Assembly: GCA_947474365.1 (NCBI GenBank)
Contig: CANJIU010000089.1
Coordinates: forward strand, 1 to 40,727
Length of the DNA: 40,727 bases
Direction of reading: 5' to 3'
Source of the DNA: Opitutia bacterium
Lineage (GTDB): Bacteria > Verrucomicrobiota > Verrucomicrobiia > Opitutales > Opitutaceae
Shown here: piece after piece, positions 34,655-40,727 of the stretch
How positions within the stretch are numbered: the first letter of the stretch is position 1
How the letters are laid out: each line of letters opens with the position of its first letter
Notes under the pieces: model-generated
Databases searched by the model: none
Told to the model about the DNA's origin: nothing
The model's input: the letters and a program-made list of their open reading frames with translations, nothing else
Made by a program: the position numbers and the translations under genes

Positions 34655-34956
34655 GGGAAAAGGAATGGCGCGCGCTCCGACATCAGGTGTGTGCGGTGGG
34701 CGGCGAGTTTTCATTCGAGCCGGAAATACCCTTCGCGCCGGGCCTGCGTGTTCGCGGAAATAATCGGCACGAAGAGCGCACAAGCCTTGATCTGCTTCCG
34801 AATCTTCGCGCCCCACGCATCGCCGCCGCGGAGTTCGCTCTGGTCGAACCACACTTTGACGCTGGCGGCGCGGAGCGCTTCGCAGATACGTCGAGCGGCG
34901 TCCGCATCCTGCGACGCGTAGGAAAGGAAAACCGCCTTGTGGCCGGCCTCACTCAT
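34655..34956 (-). pseudogene. TIR-domain protein remnant, nonsense and 3' truncated
   Basis: From the ATG at 34956 the frame reads MSEAGHKAVFLSYASQDADA, then ARRICEALRAASVKVWFDQS, ELRGGDAWGAKIRKQIKACA and LFVPIISANTQARREGYFRL-E, and stops at TGA 34711-34713. This is the first ~80 residues of a TIR domain with the usual SYASQDA and VWFDQ.EL motifs. Past the TGA the same frame continues KLAAHRTHLMSERAPFLFP, which matches how these TIR domains go on (FRLEWKLA...APFLFPVV), so the TGA replaces a Trp TGG. The frame then ends at the start of the sulfatase. The whole effector part is absent. The ATG overlaps the PIN-toxin stop by ATGA. TIR proteins of this type are NADase or signalling proteins in defence; this copy is probably dead. 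Confidence 0.8.
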
Positions 34957-35396
34957 GCGTCGGCCTTCAGCACCAGCACATCGGTGCCTTCGTATTTCAT
35001 GAAGCCCTGGTCAAAAGTCACCACGCGCAAGCCATGCCCGCGCGCAAAGGCCGCGAGATACGCATCGGTCCACGTCTGATGGGCCGGCTGTTTGGCCGAA
35101 GTATAGTCGCGCCAGCGAATCTCGATGCCATTTGGCTCCGGCAGAAAAACGACCTCATCGCGTGCGATCAGCCCCTCGTATTCCCGCCAGGCCCGCGCCT
35201 GCGTCAGCACGTTTTTTCCCATGATGGCGGCATTGGTGGTGTGGCGGAGAAAGGCCAGTTGTGTGAGCCGGCAAAACGCCAGCGTTTCCCCGGGATGCGC
35301 CGCCAGCCAGCGGCGCGCCACCCCGTGGTGGATGTGGCCGTCCAAAAACAACGCCAGCCAGAGGTTGGCGTCAGGCAGCGTGGCGTCAGACGACAT
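34953..35396 (-). CDS. vapC: PIN-domain toxin (VapC-type RNase)
   Basis: 147 aa. PIN-domain acidic residues are at Asp9 (LPDANLWLAL), Asp111 (QTWTDAYLAAFARGHGL) and Asp129 (VVTFDQGFMKY). The middle segment LAFCRLTQLAFLRHTTN fits the subfamily of VapC toxins that has TQ in place of the more common TE. VapC toxins are Mg-dependent ribonucleases, often cutting tRNA or rRNA, held in check by VapB. The start overlaps the antitoxin end by 11 bp, and the 3' end overlaps the TIR remnant by ATGA, so the three frames form a coupled set. Length and residues look intact, so the toxin is probably functional. The gene symbol is by family, not by orthology. Confidence 0.88.
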   Translation of the reverse strand: MSSDATLPDANLWLALFLDGHIHHGVARRWLAAHPGETLAFCRLTQLAFLRHTTNAAIMGKNVLTQARAWREYEGLIARDEVVFLPEPNGIEIRWRDYTSAKQPAHQTWTDAYLAAFARGHGLRVVTFDQGFMKYEGTDVLVLKADA

Positions 35397-35619
35397 CGTC
35401 CAGTTGCGCCTTCGTGGGCTGAATCACAAAATCACCCTTGCACGCCAGCGTGGGAAACGCGGCCGGACGGCTGCGCCGGCGGGCGGGAGTCGCACGCCCG
35501 TCCCTGAGTTCGCGCCGCAGGGCACTGACGACGACATCCTTCAGGGACTGGTCGCGCAGAGCAGCCACCGCCTTGGCTTCACGAAACAGCGGATCGGGCA
35601 GATCGATGGTGGTTCTCAT
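35386..35619 (-). CDS. vapB: VapB-type ribbon-helix-helix antitoxin
   Basis: 77 aa. The N-terminus MRTTIDLPDPLFREAKAVAA and LRDQSLKDVVVSALRREL is a ribbon-helix-helix DNA-binding module of the VapB/CopG type (a beta-strand 'RTTIDLPD' then two helices). A basic linker (ATPARRRSRPAAF) leads to the toxin-binding tail FVIQPTKAQLDDVV. It would bind the PIN toxin and repress its own promoter. The stop codon lies inside the toxin gene (11-bp overlap), the normal arrangement. Confidence 0.85.
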   Translation of the reverse strand: MRTTIDLPDPLFREAKAVAALRDQSLKDVVVSALRRELRDGRATPARRRSRPAAFPTLACKGDFVIQPTKAQLDDVV

Positions 35620-35627
35620 AAAAGCAT

Positions 35628-35656
35628 ATTTGTGCGTTAATGCGGCGAGGGGTCAA
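35628..35656 (-). promoter_or_regulatory. weak candidate promoter of the vapBC pair
   Basis: On the minus strand TTGACC (35651-35656) is followed after 17 bases by ACAAAT (35628-35633), whose last three positions match the -10 consensus. The start of the transcript would be close to the antitoxin ATG at 35619, so a very short leader. The -10 match is poor. Confidence 0.25.
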
Positions 35657-35842
35657 GGCGCCGCCGGGCCGGCCAGTTGAGCGGATCGCACGCAGCTTCG
35701 TGCCGAAATCGCCGGAGCAGGTCGGCAAAAAGATCTTCAACCTTTTTGGGTAATCCGCTTTTGGCCGAATCGAACCGGCATTCGTGCTGATTGTGGTTCA
35801 ACTGCCTGTTTGGCTTTCGGCCGCGAGCCTCCGGAGTCTTTC

Positions 35843-35861
35843 CCACGAATGGCACGAATGG
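35843..35861. repeat. short relative of the 29168-29317 repeat arm
   Basis: CCACGAATGGCACGAATGG resembles the arm at 29168-29195, with one base fewer between the two 'CACGAAT' blocks. It lies in the 261-base gap between the vapBC pair and the TonB receptor; I see no gene there. Confidence 0.4.
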
Positions 35862-35880
35862 CCGCGAACAATGGCCTGAC

Positions 35881-38742
35881 TCAGAACGTCACTGTCGCCG
35901 TCGAGACATACTGGCGCGGCTCGGTGTAGCGGGGCCAGCGGTAGCTGTTGCCCTGGTTGGAGCGGACGTCGAAGACGTTGTTCACGTTGAGCTGGAACCG
36001 CCAGTTCAGCTTCCCGATCTTGCGCGTGTAGAAGAAAAACGGATTCGTGAGGATGTAGTCGTCGGTGTTGCGCGCGGGGAGGACCTCGACGTTGGCGATG
36101 ACCAGGTTGACCCACGGCTTGCCCTTCAGGTAGCGGGCCGCGACACCCGCGCTGAAGCCCTTGAACCGGCCCTCGGTGAACGAGTAGCGCGTGACCAGGC
36201 TGGCGTTGGCCTTCGTGGTCGGCCCGGTGTTGCCCTCCTGATCGTCGAGCCACTGGCGCGTGTAGCTCGTGGCAGTGTCCGGGTTCAAGCCCCGCGACTG
36301 CGCCGTCGCGCGCGCTTCAGCGACGAGCTGGGCGAGCAGTGGGTAGAAGCGCGTGTACTCGACGTGGCTGCGCGCATAGGCGGCGGTGAGCGTCCAGTTC
36401 GGCAGCGGATTCGCGGTCACGGAAAACTCCCAGCCGTTGGAGGTGAGGTCGCGGTAGTCATTGAGATTGACGAGGGGCTTCGCGAGCAGCGGCGTGAGCT
36501 CGCTTTGGACATTGGCGTCGAGCGTGCCGCTGAGGTTTTCCTGCTTGGTGTTGAAGTAGGTGACCGACGCCTCGATTGCGCGCGGCAGGTGAAAGCGAAT
36601 GCCAAAATCGGTGCCCTCGCCCGTGAGCGGGGCAAACGCCTTGCCCTGCAGGTCGAGGCCGTAGTTGTCGCTGAACTGCGACGATTCGAAGTAGGCCGCG
36701 CTGAGCGAGAACAGCGGGATGACGTGCCACACGCCGCCGTAGGTCTGGTTCGTGCTCCAGTTGTTGGCGAAGGGGAAGACGGGAGCGTCGATTTTGGCGG
36801 TGCCTTGATTGGTAATCAGCGAACCGTCGGCGTTGACGTAGCGCTGCTCGTTGGTGATGGGGTCGGCGCGGGTGGCGAGGCTGGCGCTCTGCAGCCAGTG
36901 CTCGCGGCTGATGCCGATGCTCGTGCGGACCTTTTCCTTGAAGTAACTGCCGAGCACGCTGACCGACCCCGAGGCCAGGCTCTGATCGAGGCGGCGATTG
37001 ATGCCGCTGCCGGCGGAGTTGCGGAAGAACGCCGCGTTGGGGTTCGACGTGAAGCCGAGGGTCTGGTCGCCATTGCCGTCCTTCAGGTAGTGGATCGGGT
37101 AGAGCATGTTGTTCGTGTAGAACGACGGCGCTCCGGTGGTGAAGCCGCGCCGGATGATCTCGTCGCGGGTGAGGGCGTAGCCGAAGTTGTCCTGGTAGTT
37201 GCGCTCGTGCCGGTAGGCGCCGGCGAACACCAGACGCTCCGTGATGCCCCACGGGAGCTTCGCGTCGTACACGGTCTGCGCGCGCCAGTTCAGGATGCGA
37301 TGGCCGTCCGGATTGAAGAGCGGCGAGTAATACGTCATGAGCTGATCGTAGTTGGGATTCGGCACGGTGGTGCCGTTGCCGTTGGGGTTCGGCAGCACGG
37401 GATTCACGTCGTAAAAGACGCTGCGGCCCTGGATGCCCCAGCCGGCGAGACTGGACCAGACCTGCCGGCGCGTCGTTTCGTCGAACTGCCCGTTGTGCGC
37501 GATCAGCGCGCTCAGGCGATCGGTGAAGGCGTGTTTGAGCTCGATGGTGTAGGCGTAATATTTCGAGTTTTGCTTGTTGTCCGGCCCCGCCCAGTCCTCG
37601 CGCAGCGGGATGACGCTCTCGGGGACGCGGAGGAAGGGGATGCGATTCGGGTTCTGCGGATCGCTGGCGGCCACGGCGGCTGCGGTCTCGATGACGGCGC
37701 TTACGCGGTAAACATTGGTCGCCGTTGACTGCCAGTTGTTGATCACGCCGTTCAGGTCGGCCCACGCGTGGTTGTTGCCGACGGCGCGGAGCTGCGCCAT
37801 GCCCACGCCGTTCGTTTGGACTCCCGCGCGATTTGGATCCGCGTCGAGCGCCGAAGTGCCGGTGCCCTTGACGTAAACGCTGAGGTTGTCCGTGGGCCCG
37901 AGGTGGCTGAGGTGATAGGTGTGGTTGCCCGTCTCGTAGGCCGCGTCGATCAGCGTGCGATGATTCTTGAACGGCTCCCAGCGCACGGCTCCGGCGTAGC
38001 CCTCGAGGTCGCGGCCCTGCCGCTGATGCCATTGTTCGGTCTCGGACTTGATGGCGTTGATGCGGAGCGCGAGCCGGTTGGGCACGAGGGCGCGGTTGAA
38101 ATCGACCGAGTAGCGCTGCGTGCCGAAGGTGTCGTAGCGCACCTGCACGTCGTTGCGATTGCGCCAGGAGGCGCGCTTGCTGCCGATGTTGATGATGCCG
38201 CCGGCGTCGACGTCGCCGTAGGCGAGCCCGCCGGGACCGCGGCCGAACTCGATGCGCTCGGTGTTGAAGCCATCCGGCACGAGGTACCAGGGGAAGCCGT
38301 CGCGCAGCTGGCGGACCGTTGCGAGGCCGCGAATGTTGACCTGATTGCCGCCGCGATTGCCGACGACCGCGCCGACGGTGCCGAGGTCGTTCGCGATGTT
38401 CTCGGCGTTGGTGGCGAAGCCGACCGCGTCGAAGTAATTGTTCAGGGCGAGGTCCTCGAGGAAGTCATGCGTCATCACCGAAATGGAGTTCGGCAGGTTC
38501 TCGAGTTTTTCGTTGGTGCGCGTGCCGGTGAGCGCGGTGGAGGCGGTGTAGCCGATGTCTTTTTCCGCGGTGACTTCAAAGACGGAGAGGGTGATCGGAT
38601 CGCCCTCGGCCGTGGCGGGCTTGGCGGCCGGTGGGGCGACGAGCGCCTGGGCGGAGGCGAAGGAGGCGAACGCGGAAAGGAGCGATCCAACCGTGGAGAC
38701 GGACAGGAACGCCCGAGCGAATCGGGAGGGTGAGCGAAGCAT
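35881..38742 (-). CDS. TonB-dependent outer-membrane receptor
   Basis: 953 aa from the ATG at 38742; the frame is open to 40269, but that part is antisense to the cytochrome gene. Signal peptide residues 1-32 (FLSVSTVGSLLSAFASFASA). A TonB-box-like ITLSVFEVTAEKDIG is followed by the plug: STALTGTRTNEKLENLPNSI, SVMTHDFLEDLALNNYFDAV, VNIRGLATVRQLRDGFPWYL and ERIEFGRGPGGLAYGDVDAG, GIINIGSKRA. The barrel ends QYVSTATVTF with the terminal Phe. The plug pattern matches the FhuA/FecA-like receptors expanded in Opitutaceae, whose cargo may be siderophores or sugars. It shares family and domain order with the receptor at 14601-17516. Divergent from the cytochrome fusion at 38932. Confidence 0.92.
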   Translation of the reverse strand: MLRSPSRFARAFLSVSTVGSLLSAFASFASAQALVAPPAAKPATAEGDPITLSVFEVTAEKDIGYTASTALTGTRTNEKLENLPNSISVMTHDFLEDLALNNYFDAVGFATNAENIANDLGTVGAVVGNRGGNQVNIRGLATVRQLRDGFPWYLVPDGFNTERIEFGRGPGGLAYGDVDAGGIINIGSKRASWRNRNDVQVRYDTFGTQRYSVDFNRALVPNRLALRINAIKSETEQWHQRQGRDLEGYAGAVRWEPFKNHRTLIDAAYETGNHTYHLSHLGPTDNLSVYVKGTGTSALDADPNRAGVQTNGVGMAQLRAVGNNHAWADLNGVINNWQSTATNVYRVSAVIETAAAVAASDPQNPNRIPFLRVPESVIPLREDWAGPDNKQNSKYYAYTIELKHAFTDRLSALIAHNGQFDETTRRQVWSSLAGWGIQGRSVFYDVNPVLPNPNGNGTTVPNPNYDQLMTYYSPLFNPDGHRILNWRAQTVYDAKLPWGITERLVFAGAYRHERNYQDNFGYALTRDEIIRRGFTTGAPSFYTNNMLYPIHYLKDGNGDQTLGFTSNPNAAFFRNSAGSGINRRLDQSLASGSVSVLGSYFKEKVRTSIGISREHWLQSASLATRADPITNEQRYVNADGSLITNQGTAKIDAPVFPFANNWSTNQTYGGVWHVIPLFSLSAAYFESSQFSDNYGLDLQGKAFAPLTGEGTDFGIRFHLPRAIEASVTYFNTKQENLSGTLDANVQSELTPLLAKPLVNLNDYRDLTSNGWEFSVTANPLPNWTLTAAYARSHVEYTRFYPLLAQLVAEARATAQSRGLNPDTATSYTRQWLDDQEGNTGPTTKANASLVTRYSFTEGRFKGFSAGVAARYLKGKPWVNLVIANVEVLPARNTDDYILTNPFFFYTRKIGKLNWRFQLNVNNVFDVRSNQGNSYRWPRYTEPRQYVSTATVTF

Positions 38743-38872
38743 GGGGTGTGCAGACGGTTTGCTGAAGTGTCCCGAATGGAGGTGATTCGGTTCCAAACCT
38801 TGTGGGGGGGCCTTTGGTGATTGGCAACATCGGCCGCGGCCCCGTCTGCGGGTCGGAGATGGGCGACTTCGC

Positions 38873-38888
38873 GGCGCACCGGTGCGCC
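38873..38888. repeat. 16-bp perfect palindrome in a divergent promoter region
   Basis: GGCGCACCGGTGCGCC reads the same on both strands and lies 44 bases before the start of the cytochrome gene, in the 189-base region shared with the divergent TonB receptor. It could be an operator for a dimeric regulator or part of a hairpin; GC-rich genomes also produce such sites by chance. Confidence 0.5.
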
Positions 38889-38931
38889 CTCCGCGTTGAC
38901 TCGCCGAATCGGCCGCCGGTAGTTTCGCGGC

Positions 38932-40602
38932 ATGCGTTTTCCCACCGCGCTCGTTTGCGCTGCCGCTGTCCTGACCGGGCTTGCCGTCGTTCTGCGCGGC
39001 GCCGATGACGCCGACCGCATCGCGCGCGGCCAGACGTTGTTTCTCGCGAATTGTTCGATGTGCCATGGCGCGACCGGCGACGGCGTCAAGGGCACCTATC
39101 CACCGCTGGCCAAGTCGGACTGGCTCGCGGCCAACCGCCAGGGCATGGTCCGGGCGGTGGTGGCGGGGCTGAGCAACGAAATTACGGTGAACGGCCAGGT
39201 GTTCAACGGCCAGATGCCGGCCGTCATGCTCGATGATACCCAGGTGGCGGATACGCTGACCTTTGTCCTCAACTCGTGGGGCAATCCCGGCGGCCGGGTG
39301 ACCACCGCGGACGTGAAGGCGATCCGCGCGATGACGAACTTCCGTACCTTCGACGATTTGAAGGCGGCGGCCGACTACCGGCCACTGCCGCCGGCACCGG
39401 AGGGTTTTGCGCTGACCGAGTTGGTGCGGTTGACGAGTTTCGGGGTGCGGCTGGCGAGTGACGGCCGGGGCGGCCCTCTCTACATTCTGGGCCAGGCGGG
39501 CGGCGTCTGGGCCTTCGATGCGAAGAGCGGCAATCTGAAGCAAATTATCTGGCCGAAGGATTTCGTCGGACGGCGTCACGAAGGTGAGTTTCAGACCTTG
39601 GGCATGGTGCGCGATGCCGACGGCCGGCTCTGGATCACCGTCAACCAGCGCGTCACGGCCGAGCCCGTGGTGTTGAACGAATGCGCCATCTATCGCACGT
39701 CGGCCTTCGATGCCGACGGCCATCCGATCGCGCCGAAACCGTGGTTGCAGGCCGAATATCCGTGGGGCATTGGCCCCTATAATCACGGGCTCTCCGACAT
39801 CCGCTTCGGTGCGGATGGCATGCTCTACGTGAGCAGCGGATCGCGCACCGACGCTGGCGAGAAAGGCGGCCTGCCGCACCTCGGCCAGATGGGAGAGGTC
39901 GACATCACCGCGACGATGTGGCGGCTCGACCCGAAATCTACTGCGCCCAAGATCGAAATCATCGCCCGAGGCATTCGCAACGCGTTCAGCTTTGCGTGGG
40001 ACGGGGCGGGCAATTTGTTCACGGTGTCCAACGGGCCGGACGCGCACGCGCCAGAGGAGATGGATTTCATCACGCCGCCGAAACCTGGCGAGGCGCCGGA
40101 GCATCACGGATTCCCCTACCAATTCGGCGACGCGCCGGCCGACAAGAAGTGGTATGCGCACACGCCGGTGCCGCCACCGCCGCCCGGCGTGTCGTTTGTG
40201 CTGCCGGTGCTGAATCTCGGGCCGGCGGGCATCATGGGCGGCATGCCGACGAGCACGTTCAACGCGCACACGTCACCGACCGGGCTGGTCTGGCTGGGCA
40301 ACGAGTGGCCCGAGTCCGTGCGCAACGGCTTTCTCGTCGGCCGGCTCGGCAGTTTTCTCACGGGACCGGCCGAGGGCGAGGAGCACGGATTTGACGTGCT
40401 GCACCTGAAGATGGCTCGCAGCGCGGACGGGAGGTGGACGGCGCGCACGACGACGTTTCTCGCGCCGCTCGGCCGGCCAATCGATGTCCACCTCGCGGGC
40501 CCGGGAAAACTCTACGTGCTCGAATACACCCGGCCGACGGAACTCAAGGGCCGCACAGGATGGTTGCCCGGGCGGGTGTTGCAGCTCACGGTGAAAAAGT
40601 AG
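38932..40602 (+). CDS. cytochrome c / sugar-dehydrogenase-like beta-propeller fusion protein
   Basis: 556 aa. Signal peptide MRFPTALVCAAAVLTGLAVV. A c-type cytochrome domain covers ~27-115: ARGQTLFLANCSMCHGATGD with haem motif CSMCH at 41-45, and the axial methionine probably in NGQMPAVML. A linker leads to a long propeller domain of the PQQ-glucose/sorbosone-dehydrogenase-like type: GQAGGVWAFDAKSGNLKQII, LSDIRFGADGMLYVSSGSRT, IARGIRNAFSFAWDGAGNLF, FITPPKPGEAPEHHGFPYQF, MPTSTFNAHTSPTGLVWLGN and GPGKLYVLEYTRP. The arrangement suggests oxidation of a sugar-like compound with electrons passed to haem c in the periplasm. The cofactor and catalytic residues were not confirmed. The divergent TonB receptor may bring in the substrate. 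The palindromic element starts 27 bp after the stop. Confidence 0.88.
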   Translation: MRFPTALVCAAAVLTGLAVVLRGADDADRIARGQTLFLANCSMCHGATGDGVKGTYPPLAKSDWLAANRQGMVRAVVAGLSNEITVNGQVFNGQMPAVMLDDTQVADTLTFVLNSWGNPGGRVTTADVKAIRAMTNFRTFDDLKAAADYRPLPPAPEGFALTELVRLTSFGVRLASDGRGGPLYILGQAGGVWAFDAKSGNLKQIIWPKDFVGRRHEGEFQTLGMVRDADGRLWITVNQRVTAEPVVLNECAIYRTSAFDADGHPIAPKPWLQAEYPWGIGPYNHGLSDIRFGADGMLYVSSGSRTDAGEKGGLPHLGQMGEVDITATMWRLDPKSTAPKIEIIARGIRNAFSFAWDGAGNLFTVSNGPDAHAPEEMDFITPPKPGEAPEHHGFPYQFGDAPADKKWYAHTPVPPPPPGVSFVLPVLNLGPAGIMGGMPTSTFNAHTSPTGLVWLGNEWPESVRNGFLVGRLGSFLTGPAEGEEHGFDVLHLKMARSADGRWTARTTTFLAPLGRPIDVHLAGPGKLYVLEYTRPTELKGRTGWLPGRVLQLTVKK

Positions 40603-40629
40603 GGACGCGTCGCCTGTGTCGGTATGGAT

Positions 40630-40713
40630 GGTAGGGACGGCTCTCCGAGCCGTCCGCAAAACCGGTCGGGTCGCCGTCACGAAAGCGGACGCCTGCGGAG
40701 AGGCGTCCCTACC
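40630..40713 (+). repeat. ~85-bp palindromic element, copy 2
   Basis: The ends are exact inverted repeats (GGTAGGGACG at 40630-40639, CGTCCCTACC at 40704-40713). Two hairpins lie within: a 9-bp stem with a 3-base loop at 40635-40655 (GGACGGCTC/GAGCCGTCC) and an 8-bp stem at 40687-40708 (GGACGCCT/AGGCGTCC). The first hairpin is identical in copy 1 at 26194-26279. It follows the cytochrome gene stop and may terminate it. Confidence 0.8.
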
Positions 40714-40727
40714 CTGCATTTCTGATC

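Noticed and set aside
35637..35855. 72-codon minus-strand frame upstream of vapB
   Set aside because: No recognisable domain, crosses a repeat-like stretch and has no start signal; treated as non-coding.
38743..40269. 509-codon N-terminal extension of the minus-strand TonB receptor frame
   Set aside because: Antisense to the cytochrome fusion; the signal peptide begins at 38742.

Overview
This is a GC-rich bacterial chromosomal window dominated by exported proteins: five sulfatases, three large TonB-dependent receptors, two DUF1501 / DUF1549-DUF1553 cytochrome-type modules, several beta-propeller proteins and a PEP-CTERM protein. That mix is typical of the Planctomycetes-Verrucomicrobia group. 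The TonB receptor style, the TIR fragment and the 'agggacggctc' hairpin element suggest a Verrucomicrobiota member near Opitutaceae. The phylum call is fairly firm; the family call is inference. No rRNA, tRNA, CRISPR array or intact transposase was seen.

Layout. (1) 1-200: the possible 3' end of a plus-strand gene and a 17-bp inverted repeat. (2) 201-14225, minus strand: eight consecutive genes read right to left: two sulfatases, a BNR/sialidase-like protein, a PQQ-type beta-propeller, a Tat-exported Gfo/Idh/MocA oxidoreductase, then (after a 294-bp gap) a DUF1549/DUF1553 cytochrome-type protein, a Tat-exported NHL propeller and a DUF1501 protein. Upstream of the first sulfatase is what looks like the leftover 3' end of another TonB receptor. 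(3) 14601-20733: two convergent TonB receptors. (4) 21198-22595: a third sulfatase. (5) 22596-24654: a decaying accessory patch with an addiction-module antitoxin, its toxin interrupted by a stop codon, a 452-bp direct repeat carrying conserved hairpins, and an 11-bp tandem repeat. (6) 24655-29107: a fourth sulfatase, mobile-looking palindromic elements, a PEP-CTERM protein overlapping tail-to-tail with a GAF sensor, and a ThuA-like protein. (7) 29338-33097: a second DUF1501 plus DUF1549/DUF1553 pair. (8) 33191-35619: an iduronate-sulfatase-like gene abutting a TIR-domain remnant, preceded by a VapBC-type toxin-antitoxin pair. (9) 35881-40602: a third TonB receptor divergent from a cytochrome c / beta-propeller fusion. 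A second copy of an ~85-bp palindromic element closes the window.

How the genes may work together (inference). The TonB receptors would import oligosaccharides or metal complexes across the outer membrane. The sulfatases and the sialidase-like protein would desulfate and trim a sulfated glycan in the periplasm. The oxidoreductase, ThuA-like and propeller proteins may process released sugars. The DUF1501 and DUF1549/1553 proteins have no experimentally settled function that I know of. The most unusual items are the two DUF1501/DUF1553 modules with different partners, the VapBC-TIR remnant-sulfatase junction, the nonsense-interrupted toxin beside an intact antitoxin, and several families of short structured repeats.
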